Positions 48,886-58,932 of a stretch of DNA of 64,000 nucleotides are shown here, piece after piece. This DNA is from Methylocystis echinoides. Lineage in GTDB: Bacteria > Pseudomonadota > Alphaproteobacteria > Rhizobiales > Beijerinckiaceae. Position 1 is the first letter of the stretch. Every line of letters starts with the position of its first letter. The notes under the pieces were generated by a model. The model did not search any database, was not told the DNA's origin, and saw only the letters and a list, made by a program, of their open reading frames with translations. The stretch is taken from NCBI RefSeq assembly GCF_027923385.1, contig NZ_BSEC01000001.1, positions 2,368,501 to 2,432,500 on the forward strand. The letters are read 5' to 3'. Made by a program: the position numbers and the translations under genes.

Positions 48886-50361
48886 TTAACGCGGCGAGCG
48901 CATCAGCCTTATGTCGAGATCGTTGACCTTCTTGCGCAGCGTATTGCGATTGAGCCCGAGAAGCTCGGCCGCCTTGATCTGATTCCCCCGCGTCGCCGCG
49001 AGCGCCGCCGAGATCAGCGGAATCTCGATCTCCCGGATGATCCGGTGATAGAGCCCGGGCGGCGGCAACTGGTCCCCGCAGTCGCGGAACAGCTTGGCGA
49101 GATGCTGCTCGACCGAGGTCGACAGCGTCTGTCCATTCTCCAGTTCGCGCGACGGCGCGGCGGCGCCATTGCCGAGGGGCCGGTCGGGCGTCGACTGCCG
49201 CAACTCATGTTCGAGCTCCGCCTCGACCAGCGCGTCGGAAATCACTTCCTGCGGATGCAGCGCGGCCAGACGCCGGATCAGATTCTCCAGCTCGCGAATA
49301 TTGCCCGGCCAGCGGTATTTCTTCATCCGGTCGAGCGCCGCCTGCTCGATATATTTCTGCGGCAAGCCCTCATTGGCGGCCTGCTTGAAGAAGTGATGCA
49401 CGAGGTCGGGAATGTCCTCGCTGCGTTCGCGCAGCGGCGGCAGGCGCAGCGGGACGACGTTCAGGCGGAAATACAGATCCTCCCGGAACAGGCCCTGCTG
49501 GATCAGAATCCGAAGGTCCTTGTTCGTCGCCGCGATGATGCGGACATTCGTCTTGATCGGCGTGCGGCCGCCGACCGTCGTATATTCGCCCTGCTGGAGC
49601 ACCCGCAGCAGCCGCGTCTGCGCCTCCATCGGCATGTCGCCGATTTCGTCGAGAAACAGCGTTCCGCCCTCGGCCTGCTCGAAACGCCCCGCCGAGCGCT
49701 GGTTGGCGCCCGTGAAGGCCCCCTTCTCATGGCCGAAGAGTTCGCTCTCGATCAGATCGCGCGGGATCGCCGCCATGTTCACGGCGACGAAGGGCCCCTT
49801 CTTGCGCTTGCCGTAATCATGCAGCGCGCGCGCCACGAGCTCCTTGCCTGTGCCGGACTCGCCGTTGATCATGACCGTCAGATCGGTCTGCATCAGTCGG
49901 GCGAGAGAGCGATAGATCTCCTGCATGGCGGGCGAACGGCCGACGAGCGGCATGCCCTCCATTTCCTCGGGCCGCTCCTCCTCGCCGGTCTTGCGCGGCT
50001 CCGCCATGGCGCGGCCGACAATGCCGACGAGCTCTTTCAGATCGAAGGGCTTGGGCAGATAGTCGTAGGCGCCCCGCTCCGAGGCGCGGATCGCGGTCAT
50101 GAAGGTGTTCTGCGCGCTCATCACAATGATCGGCAGCTCGGGCCGCAGCTTCTTGATGCGGGGCAGCAGTTCGAAAGCGTTTTCGTCCGGCATGACCACA
50201 TCGGTCACGACGAGGTCGCCCTCGCCGGATTGCACCCAGCGCCACAGCGTGGCCGCCGTGCCGGTGGTGCGGACCTCGTAACCCGCGCGCGACAGCGCCT
50301 GGGCGACCACAGTGCGGATCGCGGCGTCGTCGTCGGCTACAAGGATTTCGCCTCTCGTCAT
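48886..50361 (-). CDS. ntrC: nitrogen regulation response regulator NtrC
   Basis: The 491-residue sigma-54 activator has a receiver domain ([12 protein letters not shown], Asp in [14 protein letters not shown]) and an AAA+ domain with Walker [10 protein letters not shown]. The sigma-54-contact loop [11 protein letters not shown] is intact and a C-terminal helix-turn-helix follows ([20 protein letters not shown]). It activates nitrogen-assimilation promoters when phosphorylated by NtrB. It follows ntrB after 28 bases, and ntrYX follow after about 210 bases. Confidence 0.98.
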   Translation of the reverse strand: MTRGEILVADDDAAIRTVVAQALSRAGYEVRTTGTAATLWRWVQSGEGDLVVTDVVMPDENAFELLPRIKKLRPELPIIVMSAQNTFMTAIRASERGAYDYLPKPFDLKELVGIVGRAMAEPRKTGEEERPEEMEGMPLVGRSPAMQEIYRSLARLMQTDLTVMINGESGTGKELVARALHDYGKRKKGPFVAVNMAAIPRDLIESELFGHEKGAFTGANQRSAGRFEQAEGGTLFLDEIGDMPMEAQTRLLRVLQQGEYTTVGGRTPIKTNVRIIAATNKDLRILIQQGLFREDLYFRLNVVPLRLPPLRERSEDIPDLVHHFFKQAANEGLPQKYIEQAALDRMKKYRWPGNIRELENLIRRLAALHPQEVISDALVEAELEHELRQSTPDRPLGNGAAAPSRELENGQTLSTSVEQHLAKLFRDCGDQLPPPGLYHRIIREIEIPLISAALAATRGNQIKAAELLGLNRNTLRKKVNDLDIRLMRSPR

Positions 50362-50389
50362 CAAACCAGTCTCCTGCGCTGACGATGCG

Positions 50390-51574
50390 TCACGAACGCC
50401 CTTCCTCTCCCGGCGCCGGCTTGCCTGAAGCCTTGGCGCGATACATGGGCATGAGAATTCTGAAGGTCGTGCGTCGGGGTAATGATTCGCATTCGACAAT
50501 GCCGCCGTGGTCGTTGATGATCTTTGCGACCAGTGCAAGACCCAGGCCAGTGCCGGATGATTTCGTCGTGACAAAGGGATCGAAGAGATGCGCGGCGATG
50601 TCGTCGGGCACGCCCGGCCCGTTGTCGCGCACGCAGAATTCGAGCGGCAGGCCGACCGGGCTGCGCGCGCCCAGCGCCCGCAGGCTCACGCCCGGCCGGA
50701 AGGCGGTGGAGAGTTCGATTTCGCCGTCCACCGCGTCGTCGCCAACGGCTTCAGCGGCGTTCTTGACCAGATTGAGGAACGCCTGAATGAGCTGGTCGCG
50801 GTTGGCGTAGACCGGCGGCAGCGAGGGGTCGTAATTTTCGACGAAGCGGATGCGCCGCGCGAAGCCGGTCTGCGCGACCCGCTTCACATGATCCAGCACC
50901 GAGTGAATATTGACCCGCTCGCGCTTGAGCGGCCGCGCGTCGGAGAAAACCTCCATGCGGTCGACAAGCCTGACAATACGGTCGGTTTCCTCGCAGATGA
51001 GCTGCGTCAGGGCCCGGTCGGCGTCGGACAGGCCGGTTTCGAGCAGCTGCGCCGCGCCGCGTATGCCCGACAGCGGATTCTTGATTTCATGGGCGAGCAT
51101 GGACGCAAGCCCGGAAACCGAGCGCACCGCGCCGCGATGGCTGAGCTGCCTGTCTATTTTGTCAGCAATTGTACGTTCCTGCAGCACCACAAGAACGAGT
51201 CCCTCCGCTTCCGACAGGGGCGCGCAATGCACATCAACCCTGCGGTCGCCCTCCTGGCCCGGGCGGCCCAGATCGACCTTGTATTCATTGATCGCCGCGC
51301 CGCGGTCGCGCACATGTTCGATGAGGGTCAGCAATGGCGAGCCGAAAGGCAGAAGCCTTTCAAGCTTCTGGCCGATTAGCAGCGGCTTGCCGAGCTCGAA
51401 GAAGGATTCGGCGGCGGCGTTGGCGTCCTCGACGGCGCCCTCGCGGGAGACGGTGAGAATGGCGTTGGGCAACGCCTCCAGGACGCAGCTGCGGCCGCGC
51501 TCGTCCATGATCTTGAGCGGCTTGAAGTCCTTGGCGCGGGCGTCGTCGCTTCTGGATCGTTCCGACAGTTTCAT
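50390..51574 (-). CDS. ntrB: nitrogen regulation sensor histidine kinase NtrB
   Basis: A cytosolic two-domain kinase of 394 residues with an N-terminal PAS domain (about 30-130), HisKA with H box [19 protein letters not shown] and a HATPase domain with [18 protein letters not shown] and [12 protein letters not shown]. It is controlled by PII protein binding and phosphorylates NtrC. Its ATG overlaps the dusB stop as ATGA, giving a coupled dusB-ntrB-ntrC set. Confidence 0.97.
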   Translation of the reverse strand: MKLSERSRSDDARAKDFKPLKIMDERGRSCVLEALPNAILTVSREGAVEDANAAAESFFELGKPLLIGQKLERLLPFGSPLLTLIEHVRDRGAAINEYKVDLGRPGQEGDRRVDVHCAPLSEAEGLVLVVLQERTIADKIDRQLSHRGAVRSVSGLASMLAHEIKNPLSGIRGAAQLLETGLSDADRALTQLICEETDRIVRLVDRMEVFSDARPLKRERVNIHSVLDHVKRVAQTGFARRIRFVENYDPSLPPVYANRDQLIQAFLNLVKNAAEAVGDDAVDGEIELSTAFRPGVSLRALGARSPVGLPLEFCVRDNGPGVPDDIAAHLFDPFVTTKSSGTGLGLALVAKIINDHGGIVECESLPRRTTFRILMPMYRAKASGKPAPGEEGRS

Positions 51575-52617
51575 GCGGCGACCTCTTGCATTCCTTTTGT
51601 GAAAATCACGTCAATCAGTCGAAAGGCCTGGCTCGGGCAATCCGCCGTCACCAGCGCCCGGCGCTGTCCCGCGACCGCGCCCGCGCCGGCGCCGAAGGCG
51701 TCGTCGACATAAGCAGCGAGATGCTTGCGGGCGTGACGCAGGCCCGCCCCCTCTCCCATCTGCGCGATCAACCCGTCGAGATGTTCGCGCGCGACGGCGC
51801 CGCGCTCGGCAAGACCGGGCGCCGGGCGAGTCTGGCCGGTCGCCAGAAAATGCGCAATGTCGCCCACGAGCCAGGGGCGGCCTTGCGCGGCGCGGCCGAC
51901 CATCACCGCATCGGCGCCGGAGGCGTTCATCATTTCGGCGGCGTCCTCGGGGCTCTGGCAATCGCCATTGGCGACGACCGGAATCGAGACGGCCTTTCTG
52001 ACCGCCGCAATGGCCGCCCAATCGGCGCGGCCCGTATAAAACTGCTGGCGCGTGCGGCCGTGGACGGTGACGAGGGCGACGCCCTCGGCCTCGGCGCGGC
52101 GCGCGAGTTCCGGCGCGTTGCGCGTGGCCTCGTCCCAGCCGAGCCGCATCTTGACGCTCACCGGCCGGCGCGTCGCCGCGCGCGCGGCGGCGATCAGCGC
52201 GGTCGCCTGATCGAGATCCCGCATCAGCGCCGCGCCGGCAAGACCGCCGGTGACGCGCTTGCACGGACAGCCCATGTTGATGTCGATCCAGTCGGCGCCG
52301 GCGGCCTCGGCATGGCGGGCGGCGGCGGCGATCTCCTCAGGATCGCGCGCGGCGATCTGAATGACGCGCGGCGCCGAATTTGTATCGTCCGAAATGCCGA
52401 GCCGCAGCGCCGTCTCCCGGTCGCCGCGCGCCACGCCCGCCGCCGTGATCATCTCGCAGACGGTGACGCTGGCGCCGTAACGCTCGACGATTCGCCGCAT
52501 GGCGGGGTCGGTGACGCCCGCCATGGGGGCCAGAAAGGCGCGTCCGGACAGCCGGACAGGCCCGACGTCCAGCGGAAGCTTCGCCCATTTTGAGCCTAAA
52601 CTTTCAGCACTAATCAT
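51571..52617 (-). CDS. dusB: tRNA-dihydrouridine synthase (NifR3 type)
   Basis: DusB reduces uridines in tRNA D-loops with FMN and NADPH. The 348-residue protein has [14 protein letters not shown] at the FMN site, [19 protein letters not shown] with the catalytic Cys, [12 protein letters not shown], and [14 protein letters not shown]. The ATG at 52617 gives the family start; the frame stays open upstream but without conserved sequence. It is the first gene of the ntrBC operon, as in other alphaproteobacteria, and is divergent from ispDF. Confidence 0.96.
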   Translation of the reverse strand: MISAESLGSKWAKLPLDVGPVRLSGRAFLAPMAGVTDPAMRRIVERYGASVTVCEMITAAGVARGDRETALRLGISDDTNSAPRVIQIAARDPEEIAAAARHAEAAGADWIDINMGCPCKRVTGGLAGAALMRDLDQATALIAAARAATRRPVSVKMRLGWDEATRNAPELARRAEAEGVALVTVHGRTRQQFYTGRADWAAIAAVRKAVSIPVVANGDCQSPEDAAEMMNASGADAVMVGRAAQGRPWLVGDIAHFLATGQTRPAPGLAERGAVAREHLDGLIAQMGEGAGLRHARKHLAAYVDDAFGAGAGAVAGQRRALVTADCPSQAFRLIDVIFTKGMQEVAA

Positions 52618-52717
52618 GTTGCCTATACCATAAGCAGGCGTGTTCGCAGTTGCAACACGGCGTTTTGTCGCTCCGGTCCAGATTTGACGGGGGGCGAGAA
52701 AAACGACACAGAGCGGC

Positions 52718-53926
52718 ATGGTCTCCAAGAACGCGCTTTCCATCCTCGTCGTCGCGGGCGGGCGCGGCTCTCGCGCGGGCGAGGGCCTGCCCAAGCAATA
52801 CCGCGCCGTCGCCGGAATGACAGTACTCGCCCGCACCCTGCAGGCGATGCACGACGCCGCCCCGCAGGCGCGGCTGAAGACGGTCATCCATCGAGACGAC
52901 GTCGCCCTTTACGCCCAATGCGTGACAGAACTGAGCGGGACGGCCCGCGCGGCCCTCTCCGAGCCGACGCTCGGCGGCGCGCTGCGGCAGGAGAGCGTCC
53001 GCAACGGGCTGGAGGCGCTGGACCGCGAGGGCGCGCCCGAGATCGTGCTGATCCACGACGCCGCCCGGCCCTTCGCCGACGCCGCGCTGATCGCCCGCGC
53101 CGTTGACGCCGCCCGCGCCCATGGCGCCGCCGTGCCCGGCGTGCCGCTCAACGACACGGTGAAGGAGATCGACGCCGCCGGCTTCGTCGTCGCTACGCCC
53201 GACCGCGCCCGGCTGCGCGCCGTGCAGACGCCGCAGTCCTTCCGCTTTCCGCTGATCCTCGCCGCCCATCGCGCCGCCGCCGCCGGCGGCCGCGAATATA
53301 CCGACGACGCGATGATCGCCGAGGCGGCCGGCCATGCGGTCTTTGTCTTCCCCGGCGATCTCGCCAATTTCAAGCTCACCACGCCAGAGGATTTCGCCCG
53401 CGCCATGGAACAGCTCAAAGCCCCTTCCCTCGCCGCTTTGCCCGACGTGCGCATGGGTCAGGGCTATGACGTCCACGCCTTCGCCGAAGGCGACAAGGTC
53501 TGGCTCGGCGGCGTCGCGGTTCCGCACAGCCATGCCCTCGCCGGCCATTCCGACGCCGACGTGTTGATGCACGCCATCACCGACGCCGTGCTCGGCGCCA
53601 TCGCCGAGGGCGACATTGGCGCGCATTTCCCGCCCTCCGATCCGCAATGGAAAGGCGCGGCCTCCGAAATCTTTCTGGCGCACGCCTGCAAGCTGGTGCG
53701 CGATCGCGGCGGCATGATCGCGCATATTGACGCGACCGTGGTCTGCGAGGCGCCCAAGGTCGGCCCGCATCGCGAGGCGATCCGCGCGAGCCTCGCCCGC
53801 ATCATGGGGCTCGACATCGGCCGCGTGGCGATCAAGGCGACGACGACGGAGAAGCTGGGCTTCACCGGCCGGCGCGAGGGGATCGCGGCGCTGGCGATCG
53901 CGACGGTGCGCCTGCCGGAAGGCTGA
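52718..53926 (+). CDS. ispDF: bifunctional IspD/IspF isoprenoid synthesis enzyme
   Basis: The 402-residue fusion has an IspD cytidylyltransferase part (about 1-232, [24 protein letters not shown] and [13 protein letters not shown]). An IspF cyclodiphosphate synthase part follows (about 240-402, [15 protein letters not shown] with metal ligands D and H, and [13 protein letters not shown]). It makes CDP-methylerythritol and the cyclic diphosphate in the MEP pathway. The fused form and its position divergent from dusB are typical of alphaproteobacteria. Confidence 0.97.
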   Translation: MVSKNALSILVVAGGRGSRAGEGLPKQYRAVAGMTVLARTLQAMHDAAPQARLKTVIHRDDVALYAQCVTELSGTARAALSEPTLGGALRQESVRNGLEALDREGAPEIVLIHDAARPFADAALIARAVDAARAHGAAVPGVPLNDTVKEIDAAGFVVATPDRARLRAVQTPQSFRFPLILAAHRAAAAGGREYTDDAMIAEAAGHAVFVFPGDLANFKLTTPEDFARAMEQLKAPSLAALPDVRMGQGYDVHAFAEGDKVWLGGVAVPHSHALAGHSDADVLMHAITDAVLGAIAEGDIGAHFPPSDPQWKGAASEIFLAHACKLVRDRGGMIAHIDATVVCEAPKVGPHREAIRASLARIMGLDIGRVAIKATTTEKLGFTGRREGIAALAIATVRLPEG

Positions 53927-53954
53927 GGCGCGGCCGGCGAAAGAGCAGTTTCTG

Positions 53955-54422
53955 TCAGCGGTAATCGCTTGTCGCTTGCGCGAGCGCTACTCGGTCGGCG
54001 CCGAGAAGCTCCCACATCCGCTCGCGAATTGTCTCGATCGTCACGAGGCATTCGTCGATCCAGGATAATAACGCATCGGCCTTCAACGCCCAGACATCAA
54101 TGCGAAATAGCGCGGCGACGAGCAACGTTGTCTCATTGTACAGAACGCGAGCCTGCTGCTCCTTGAACAGCTCCGCATTGAAATCCATCAGCCCAACCAG
54201 GCCTTGCAGCCCGAATGGACCCGGGAGGCGATCGGCGAGGGCAAAAAGCGCAAATCCATCTATTTCCTGTTCATAGGTCAAAGTGATTTGCTGGTCGTTG
54301 AACGACAGGGTAACCGAATGGTTTGCGTCGAGCGCGAGCCCGGGAAGCCCAAAGATGCGGCCAAGATTCGAGACCAAATCCGCGGCGCGCCGCCGAATGT
54401 CAATGTCGCTGTCTCCTGTCAT
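53955..54422 (-). CDS. CesT-like type III secretion chaperone (candidate)
   Basis: The 155-residue acidic protein has the alpha-beta-beta-alpha pattern of class I secretion chaperones. An N-terminal helix (RRAADLVSNLGRIFGLPGLALD) is followed by strands HSVTLSFNDQQITLTYEQEIDGFALFALADRL, then the central helix region DFNAELFKEQQARVLYNETTLLVAALF and a C-terminal helix. No motif is absolute in this family, so the call rests on length, acidity, fold pattern and position. It is the last gene of a three-gene unit with a second chaperone-like gene and a candidate effector. GC content is lower than in ispDF beside it. Confidence 0.5.
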   Translation of the reverse strand: MTGDSDIDIRRRAADLVSNLGRIFGLPGLALDANHSVTLSFNDQQITLTYEQEIDGFALFALADRLPGPFGLQGLVGLMDFNAELFKEQQARVLYNETTLLVAALFRIDVWALKADALLSWIDECLVTIETIRERMWELLGADRVALAQATSDYR

Positions 54423-54479
54423 GAAATCGGCTCCAGTTTATGCGCGCGGCGCGTCTCGGCCACGCCGCATCATTTTCGA

Positions 54480-54959
54480 TCAGGCCCGAAACAGAAACGC
54501 GTCGCCGAAGGATGCAGGCGTCTCATCGGGCGGAACCCCTACGGCGTCGCGAACCGCGTCGCCAGTCAGGACGATTGTCCCGAGGCTGCGCTCCACCCAG
54601 TCCAGAAAACGCTCCCTCAAAAGGTTTGCCGCCCTAATTCTGAAGAGCTGAAGGATTTTCAGCTCGTCGCGATCATAGACGACTCCCGACGTTTCGTGAC
54701 TGAACAGAACCGCGTCGGTTTCGACAAGGCGGCGCACGGCGTCGCGGCCCAGTGGCGCGTCAAGTTTTTCGAGCGTGGTCGCGATGTAAAGCGCGCCCCT
54801 CTGATTGTCGAAAAAAAGCGCGATGGCTGTGTTCTCAAAAGTGAGTTCGCAAGCTCCCTCCTCATCGAGCGAGAGGCCAGGAAGCCCGACCTCGTCGCCC
54901 AGCGCCGAAACCAGCGTATCGACGTGTTGCCGCAAACCGCTTGTTGTTTCGTTCAGCAT
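54480..54959 (-). CDS. second CesT-like secretion chaperone (candidate)
   Basis: The 159-residue protein has the same pattern as its neighbour: helix GLRQHVDTLVSALGDEVGLPGLSLD, strands ACELTFENTAIALFFDNQRGALYIATTLEKL, then DAVLFSHETSGVVYDRDELKILQLFRI and a C-terminal helix FLDWVERSLGTIVL. The shared GLPGL(A/S)LD motif after helix 1 in both proteins suggests they are related and arose by duplication or bind related partners. The ATG at 54959 has GGAG eight bases upstream. It lies 57 bases from the next chaperone-like gene. Confidence 0.55.
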   Translation of the reverse strand: MLNETTSGLRQHVDTLVSALGDEVGLPGLSLDEEGACELTFENTAIALFFDNQRGALYIATTLEKLDAPLGRDAVRRLVETDAVLFSHETSGVVYDRDELKILQLFRIRAANLLRERFLDWVERSLGTIVLTGDAVRDAVGVPPDETPASFGDAFLFRA

Positions 54960-55030
54960 CCATGTGCTCCATCCCCGCGCGGCGGCGCAGAGCGCATTGC
55001 GCACGCCGCCGGTTCTGCGACAAAAGGGAA

Positions 55031-55807
55031 TTACTGCTCGCTCTTCTTCTCTTGCTGCGTGGCCTTGAATTCTTCGTCGCTCATCAGTCGAGTGGTTCCG
55101 ATTTCCACGTACTCGACCTCTCCCTGAAAGGTCGCGACCATATCGCTTTCGAGCTTGACAGTGTCTGAATGCTCCACCGTCTCAATGTCGATTGTAATGT
55201 CGCGAATGGTTTCGATCATTGCGTTACTGTTGTTTTCGTTGAGTCTGGAAAACCGCGTCGTTTCAGGCTGAGGATCAGCGTCAACGCGGACATCTTTTTC
55301 CGGCCATTCAGGTTTCTTCGCGCCCCTGATCTGTTTCCGCACGTCATCGAGGTTACTACCCTTCCTGCTGACGAGCGACTTTTCCTTGGAAAAAGCACGC
55401 GGCGTCTTGGGCTGAGCGCTCGATGTCGAAGGTGTGTCATTGGGAGGGGCATCGTTTTTGCCTCCCCTCGTGAGGAACCGCTGATGCACCCGCTTGTCTT
55501 CCGATCGGCGGGAGGAAGTCCAGTCTGATTTCGCTCTTAGCTTCCCGATCGGCGTCCTTTTTGCGCCAATCTTCTGGTCCAACCTCATTGTCTCTCTAAG
55601 CGAACCATCGCCGACGAATTTCCGGACGGGCGTCGGTGACGTGGAGGGTGAGGAAGAGGAGGAGGAAGAGGAAGGCGTCAGTTGGGACGGCGTGTGAGTC
55701 ACGGTTGCCCCCGTGGCCGGATCCGTGCCTGTCTGCGTCTCCGTAGATGTGCCGCCACGATTGTTCGGCGTTGGCGGAAGCGGCCTGTTCGCGTTCACTT
55801 GAGACAT
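55031..55807 (-). CDS. candidate type III secreted effector
   Basis: The 258-residue protein is almost wholly hydrophilic and probably disordered. The N-terminus is MSQVNANRPLPPTPNN, then a Ser/Thr/Pro run (residues about 40-65) and a basic middle (QKIGAKRTPIGKLRAKSDWTSSRR). A C-terminal part follows with acidic, strand-like sequence (DITIDIETVEHSDTVKLESDMVATFQGEVEYVEIGTTRLMSDEE). No Sec signal, membrane helix or enzyme motif is visible. It is first in an operon with two chaperone-like genes, the layout of effector-chaperone units. AAGGAG lies before the ATG at 55807. The export call is inferred from context; I do not recognise a family. Confidence 0.5.
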   Translation of the reverse strand: MSQVNANRPLPPTPNNRGGTSTETQTGTDPATGATVTHTPSQLTPSSSSSSSSPSTSPTPVRKFVGDGSLRETMRLDQKIGAKRTPIGKLRAKSDWTSSRRSEDKRVHQRFLTRGGKNDAPPNDTPSTSSAQPKTPRAFSKEKSLVSRKGSNLDDVRKQIRGAKKPEWPEKDVRVDADPQPETTRFSRLNENNSNAMIETIRDITIDIETVEHSDTVKLESDMVATFQGEVEYVEIGTTRLMSDEEFKATQQEKKSEQ

Positions 55808-55973
55808 CGCGGAGCTCCTTTCGAACCTGGCCACTATCGCTCTGCCAGGGATCGCCCGCTGTCACAAACGACACAGACTCCGATGATTTAATTTTCTGAC
55901 AGGTTTCCACCCTATCAATCACCACATTGCGCAGGCGTTCGCGCGGTGTGAGAATGGCGCGGCTAAAATTTGG

Positions 55974-56774
55974 ATGGCAAACCAAATGTCTGCTTTGCCT
56001 GTCTCGGACTCGTGGGTTCTCGTCACCGGCGCCTCGTCGGGGCTGGGGCGGGCGGCTGCGCTGCGCCTTGCGGGCGCATACCGGGCCAAGCCCATTCTGG
56101 TCGGCCGACGGATCGACAGCCTGCGCGACCTGCAATCCGAAATCGCGACGCGTTTCGAGATTGCAAGCGACATCATCGCGGCGGACCAGAGCACGGCCGA
56201 GGGCCGGGCGCGGATCGTGGCCGGGACCGAAGCGCGCGCCGCCATCGCCGCCCTGCTGGCGGCCGGCGTGACGAGCGTGGGTCGCTTCGACGCCGAGAAG
56301 ACTGCCGACTATGGGGACCTGATCGAGACCAATGTCGCCGGTTTCACGGACCTGCTGGCGCGCCTCGTGACGCTCTTCAAGAGCCGGGGCGGCGCAACGG
56401 CGGTTCTCGCGGTCTCCAGTCTGGGCGCCGAGACCTCGCTGCCCTACCAGGCCGTCTATGGCGCCTCCAAGGCCTATACGAACACGCTCATTCAGGCGCT
56501 TGCGGTCGAACTGCGGGGCACGGGCGTGAGCGTCGGCGCGTTCCTGCCGGGCGGGATCGATACGCCCATGGCGGCGCAAAGCGATCTGCGATGGGGACGG
56601 ATGGGGCTCATGGACGCCGATCGCTGCGCGGCGCTGGCGGTCGACGCGCTGGTGCGGCGGCGGCGCCTGACCGTGCCGGGGCTGGGCAACCGTCTGATCT
56701 ATCTCGCCAGCCGCGCCCTCGCCCGCCCCCTCGTCGCGCGCGCCGCCAGCCTGCCTTATCGCCAACCGGACTGA
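55974..56774 (+). CDS. short-chain dehydrogenase/reductase (SDR)
   Basis: The 266-residue protein has the Rossmann motif TGASSGLGRAA, NVAGF in the place of NNAG, the catalytic Ser in AVSSLGAE, and YGASKAYT (YxxxK). The C-terminus has a basic-hydrophobic stretch (LVRRRRLTVPGLGNRLIYLASRALARPLVARAA), common in membrane-near SDRs. The start could be ATG 55974 or ATG 55986. The substrate is unknown. It is divergent from the candidate effector, with about 165 bases between. Confidence 0.9.
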   Translation: MANQMSALPVSDSWVLVTGASSGLGRAAALRLAGAYRAKPILVGRRIDSLRDLQSEIATRFEIASDIIAADQSTAEGRARIVAGTEARAAIAALLAAGVTSVGRFDAEKTADYGDLIETNVAGFTDLLARLVTLFKSRGGATAVLAVSSLGAETSLPYQAVYGASKAYTNTLIQALAVELRGTGVSVGAFLPGGIDTPMAAQSDLRWGRMGLMDADRCAALAVDALVRRRRLTVPGLGNRLIYLASRALARPLVARAASLPYRQPD

Positions 56775-57131
56775 CCCGTCTCCCAAGGCATGAGCGCGCG
56801 GCGCCGGGTTCGAACAACTGTTACCACGCCGCTTGTTGGCACCTTTGTAAAACCATCGCCGCCCCCCCCCCCGGCACGGCGCGGGCATGTTTCCCCGCGC
56901 CGATGAGAGACGCCCCTCTCCTTCTGTGGAGGCGTGTCGGGAGCCGGGGCGTTCAGGGACAGCAGTGATCGAGAGACGCGGTCCGCCGCCAGCGCCCACA
57001 GCCGATGGGGCGTTCAACCGGCGGCGAGGCGACACGGCGCGGTTGCGTCCCGCCTTGACAATCATCCTGAATGGCCTGCCGATAGAAGGAGAATATCCCT
57101 TCCCCCTGCTCGCCCTGGGAGGCTCGTCAGG
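56775..57131. other. intergenic region without a supported gene
   Basis: It contains a poly-C run (near 56868) and a GC-rich stretch without a convincing open frame. A frame covering 56934-57554 is the arfB frame extended upstream and is not supported there. A short GGTTCGAAC at about 56806 is not part of a tRNA. Confidence 0.5.
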
Positions 57132-57554
57132 ATGATCCGCGTCACCCCAACCCTCTCGCTCGACGAGAACGAAATTACATACGAATTCCTGCGCGCCTCC
57201 GGGCCGGGCGGGCAGAATGTTCAAAAGGTGGAGTCGGCTGTGCGTCTTCGCTTTGACGTAAGACATTCGCCGAGTCTTACGGACTACGTAAGAGGACGAC
57301 TGGAGCGACTCGCGGGTTCGCGCCTCACCAAGGAAGGCGTTCTGCTGATCGAGGCGCAGCGACACCGCACACAGGAGCGCAATCGAAACGATGCGCTGGA
57401 GCGTCTGATCGATCTTGTCCGCGACGCCGCCGCCCCGCCCCCGCCGCCTCGGCGCAAGACCAAACCGACGCTCGGCTCGAAGCTGCGGCGACTCGCCGGC
57501 AAGAAATTGCGCGGCGACGTCAAGGCGTTGCGCGGCAAACCCCTGGAGAGCTGA
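57132..57554 (+). CDS. arfB: alternative ribosome-rescue factor ArfB (YaeJ)
   Basis: ArfB hydrolyses peptidyl-tRNA on stalled ribosomes. The 140-residue protein has the release-factor GGQ (residues 26-28, in [22 protein letters not shown]), and a long basic C-terminal tail ([27 protein letters not shown]) that enters the empty mRNA channel. No anticodon-mimic domain, as expected. The tail overlaps nothing; pncC starts four bases after the stop. Confidence 0.95.
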   Translation: MIRVTPTLSLDENEITYEFLRASGPGGQNVQKVESAVRLRFDVRHSPSLTDYVRGRLERLAGSRLTKEGVLLIEAQRHRTQERNRNDALERLIDLVRDAAAPPPPPRRKTKPTLGSKLRRLAGKKLRGDVKALRGKPLES

Positions 57555-57558
57555 AAGA

Positions 57559-58065
57559 GTGGAAAATACGGCAAACGTAAAGGCTATTACGACTCTCGTA
57601 AAAGCTAAATCAGCGGGTTTACGCATCGCGTCAGCCGAGTCCTGCACCGGTGGACTCGTCGCCGCCGCGCTCACCGAGGCGCCCGGCGCGTCGGAGGTCT
57701 TCGAGCGCGGCTTCGTCACCTATTCCAATGAGGCGAAGACTGATCTCCTTGGCGTCCCCGCCCCTCTCATCGCCGCGCATGGCGCGGTGAGCGCAGAGGT
57801 CGCGCGCGCCATGGCCGAGGGCGCGCTCGCCCATTCGCCGGCGGATATTGCGGTGGCGATCACGGGCGTCGCCGGCCCCGGCGGCGGCTCCGTGGAAAAA
57901 CCTGTGGGTCTCGTACATTTCGCCTGCGCCCGACGCGATGGCGTCGTGGTTCATGTCGCGCGCCGCTTCGGCCCCCTCTCCCGCGCCGCCATCCGCGCTG
58001 CTGCGGTCGAACAGGCGCTCGACCTTCTGATCGACGCCGTCGACGCCATGGGCGGGAAAGGGTGA
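57559..58065 (+). CDS. pncC: nicotinamide-nucleotide amidase (CinA C-terminal family)
   Basis: The 168-residue protein corresponds to the CinA C-terminal domain alone. [45 protein letters not shown] is followed by [22 protein letters not shown], the substrate-pocket signatures of PncC. It turns NMN into nicotinate mononucleotide for NAD recycling. The start is GTG at 57559 with GAAAGA upstream. It is four bases from arfB, so they are probably one transcript. Confidence 0.93.
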   Translation: MENTANVKAITTLVKAKSAGLRIASAESCTGGLVAAALTEAPGASEVFERGFVTYSNEAKTDLLGVPAPLIAAHGAVSAEVARAMAEGALAHSPADIAVAITGVAGPGGGSVEKPVGLVHFACARRDGVVVHVARRFGPLSRAAIRAAAVEQALDLLIDAVDAMGGKG

Positions 58066-58377
58066 CGCGCCCGCCTTTGGCCGAAGCCAACGCTTGCGGA
58101 GGATTTAGGTGAAACCTCGCTGAGCGGGTTGCAATCTCACGCGCGGGCGATGCTCCAAAGTCGCCGGTTCATTCGACCGATCGTCCGCCAAGGCGACTGC
58201 GCGAGCTCATGAAACTGAAGGGCGACGCCCCAAATGCAAGGCAAGGCCGCCACCCTGCTTTCCGGGGGAGAACCCGGGCCTGCGCATTTTTGTCAACGCA
58301 GTTAGCGTCGGATTAACCAAGTTCCTTAATCATAAACGCAGCAATTGAGTGAACTCGACCCTGGGGATTGCAACGGT
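58066..58377. other. intergenic region before the SCPU genes
   Basis: About 310 bases. No gene is seen. The last 80 bases are AT-richer (GTCAACGCAGTTAGC, AACCAAGTTCC, TTAATCATAAACGC) and probably hold the promoter of the SCPU gene pair. Confidence 0.5.
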
Positions 58378-58869
58378 ATGAAGCGGCTTTTGACCTTGGC
58401 GCTGTCGGCAGCCCTGGCCGCGACCGGATTTGATCCGGCGATTGGCGGCACGGCCACGGGCGACCTCGCCGTCCAGACAACCATCAATGCGACATGCGCG
58501 ATCGAGCAGGTTCCCGTCGTCGATTTCGGGACGAGAACCTCTGTGCCCGCGCCCCTGGACTTCGTTTTTTCGATCGGCGTCCGCTGCACGGCCGGCGCCC
58601 CCTACAGCATCGCGCTCGACGCGGGCGTCGGCGTCGCCGCAACAACGTCGCTTCGCAGAATGACGGGTCCCGTCCAATGGGGATACACCTTCTTCAGCAA
58701 CGCGGCCCGAAGCGCGGTATGGGGCGACACGGCCGGCCAGCTTGTCACCGGGACCGGCACGGGCGGGCTGGTTTCGCATCCTCTCTACGGGCGCGTGTAT
58801 GGCCAGTCAGGAAGCGTCGCAACCCCCGGCCTCTACACCGATACGGTGACAATAACGTTGTCTTTCTGA
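58378..58869 (+). CDS. secreted SCPU-domain (spore coat protein U-like) protein
   Basis: The 163-residue precursor has a signal peptide (about 1-24), then the SCPU domain. ATGDLAVQTTINATCAIEQVPVVDFG opens it with one cysteine, IGVRCTAGAPYSIALDAGVG supplies the second, GYTFFSNAARSAVWGD the middle, and LYGRVYGQSGSVATPGLYTDTVTITLSF the C-terminal donor-strand-like pattern. This is the CsuA/B-like pilin fold exported by chaperone-usher systems. No usher or chaperone genes are adjacent. It is followed by a close relative. Confidence 0.9.
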   Translation: MKRLLTLALSAALAATGFDPAIGGTATGDLAVQTTINATCAIEQVPVVDFGTRTSVPAPLDFVFSIGVRCTAGAPYSIALDAGVGVAATTSLRRMTGPVQWGYTFFSNAARSAVWGDTAGQLVTGTGTGGLVSHPLYGRVYGQSGSVATPGLYTDTVTITLSF

Positions 58870-58932
58870 CGGCCGTTGAAACGCCCGCGCCCTGAGGAAT
58901 ACCGACATGATTCACCTGCGTGGGGGGATTGG

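Noticed and set aside
56800..56820. GGTTCGAAC, a tRNA T-loop-like sequence
   Set aside because: No matching T-stem, anticodon arm or acceptor stem can be built around it.
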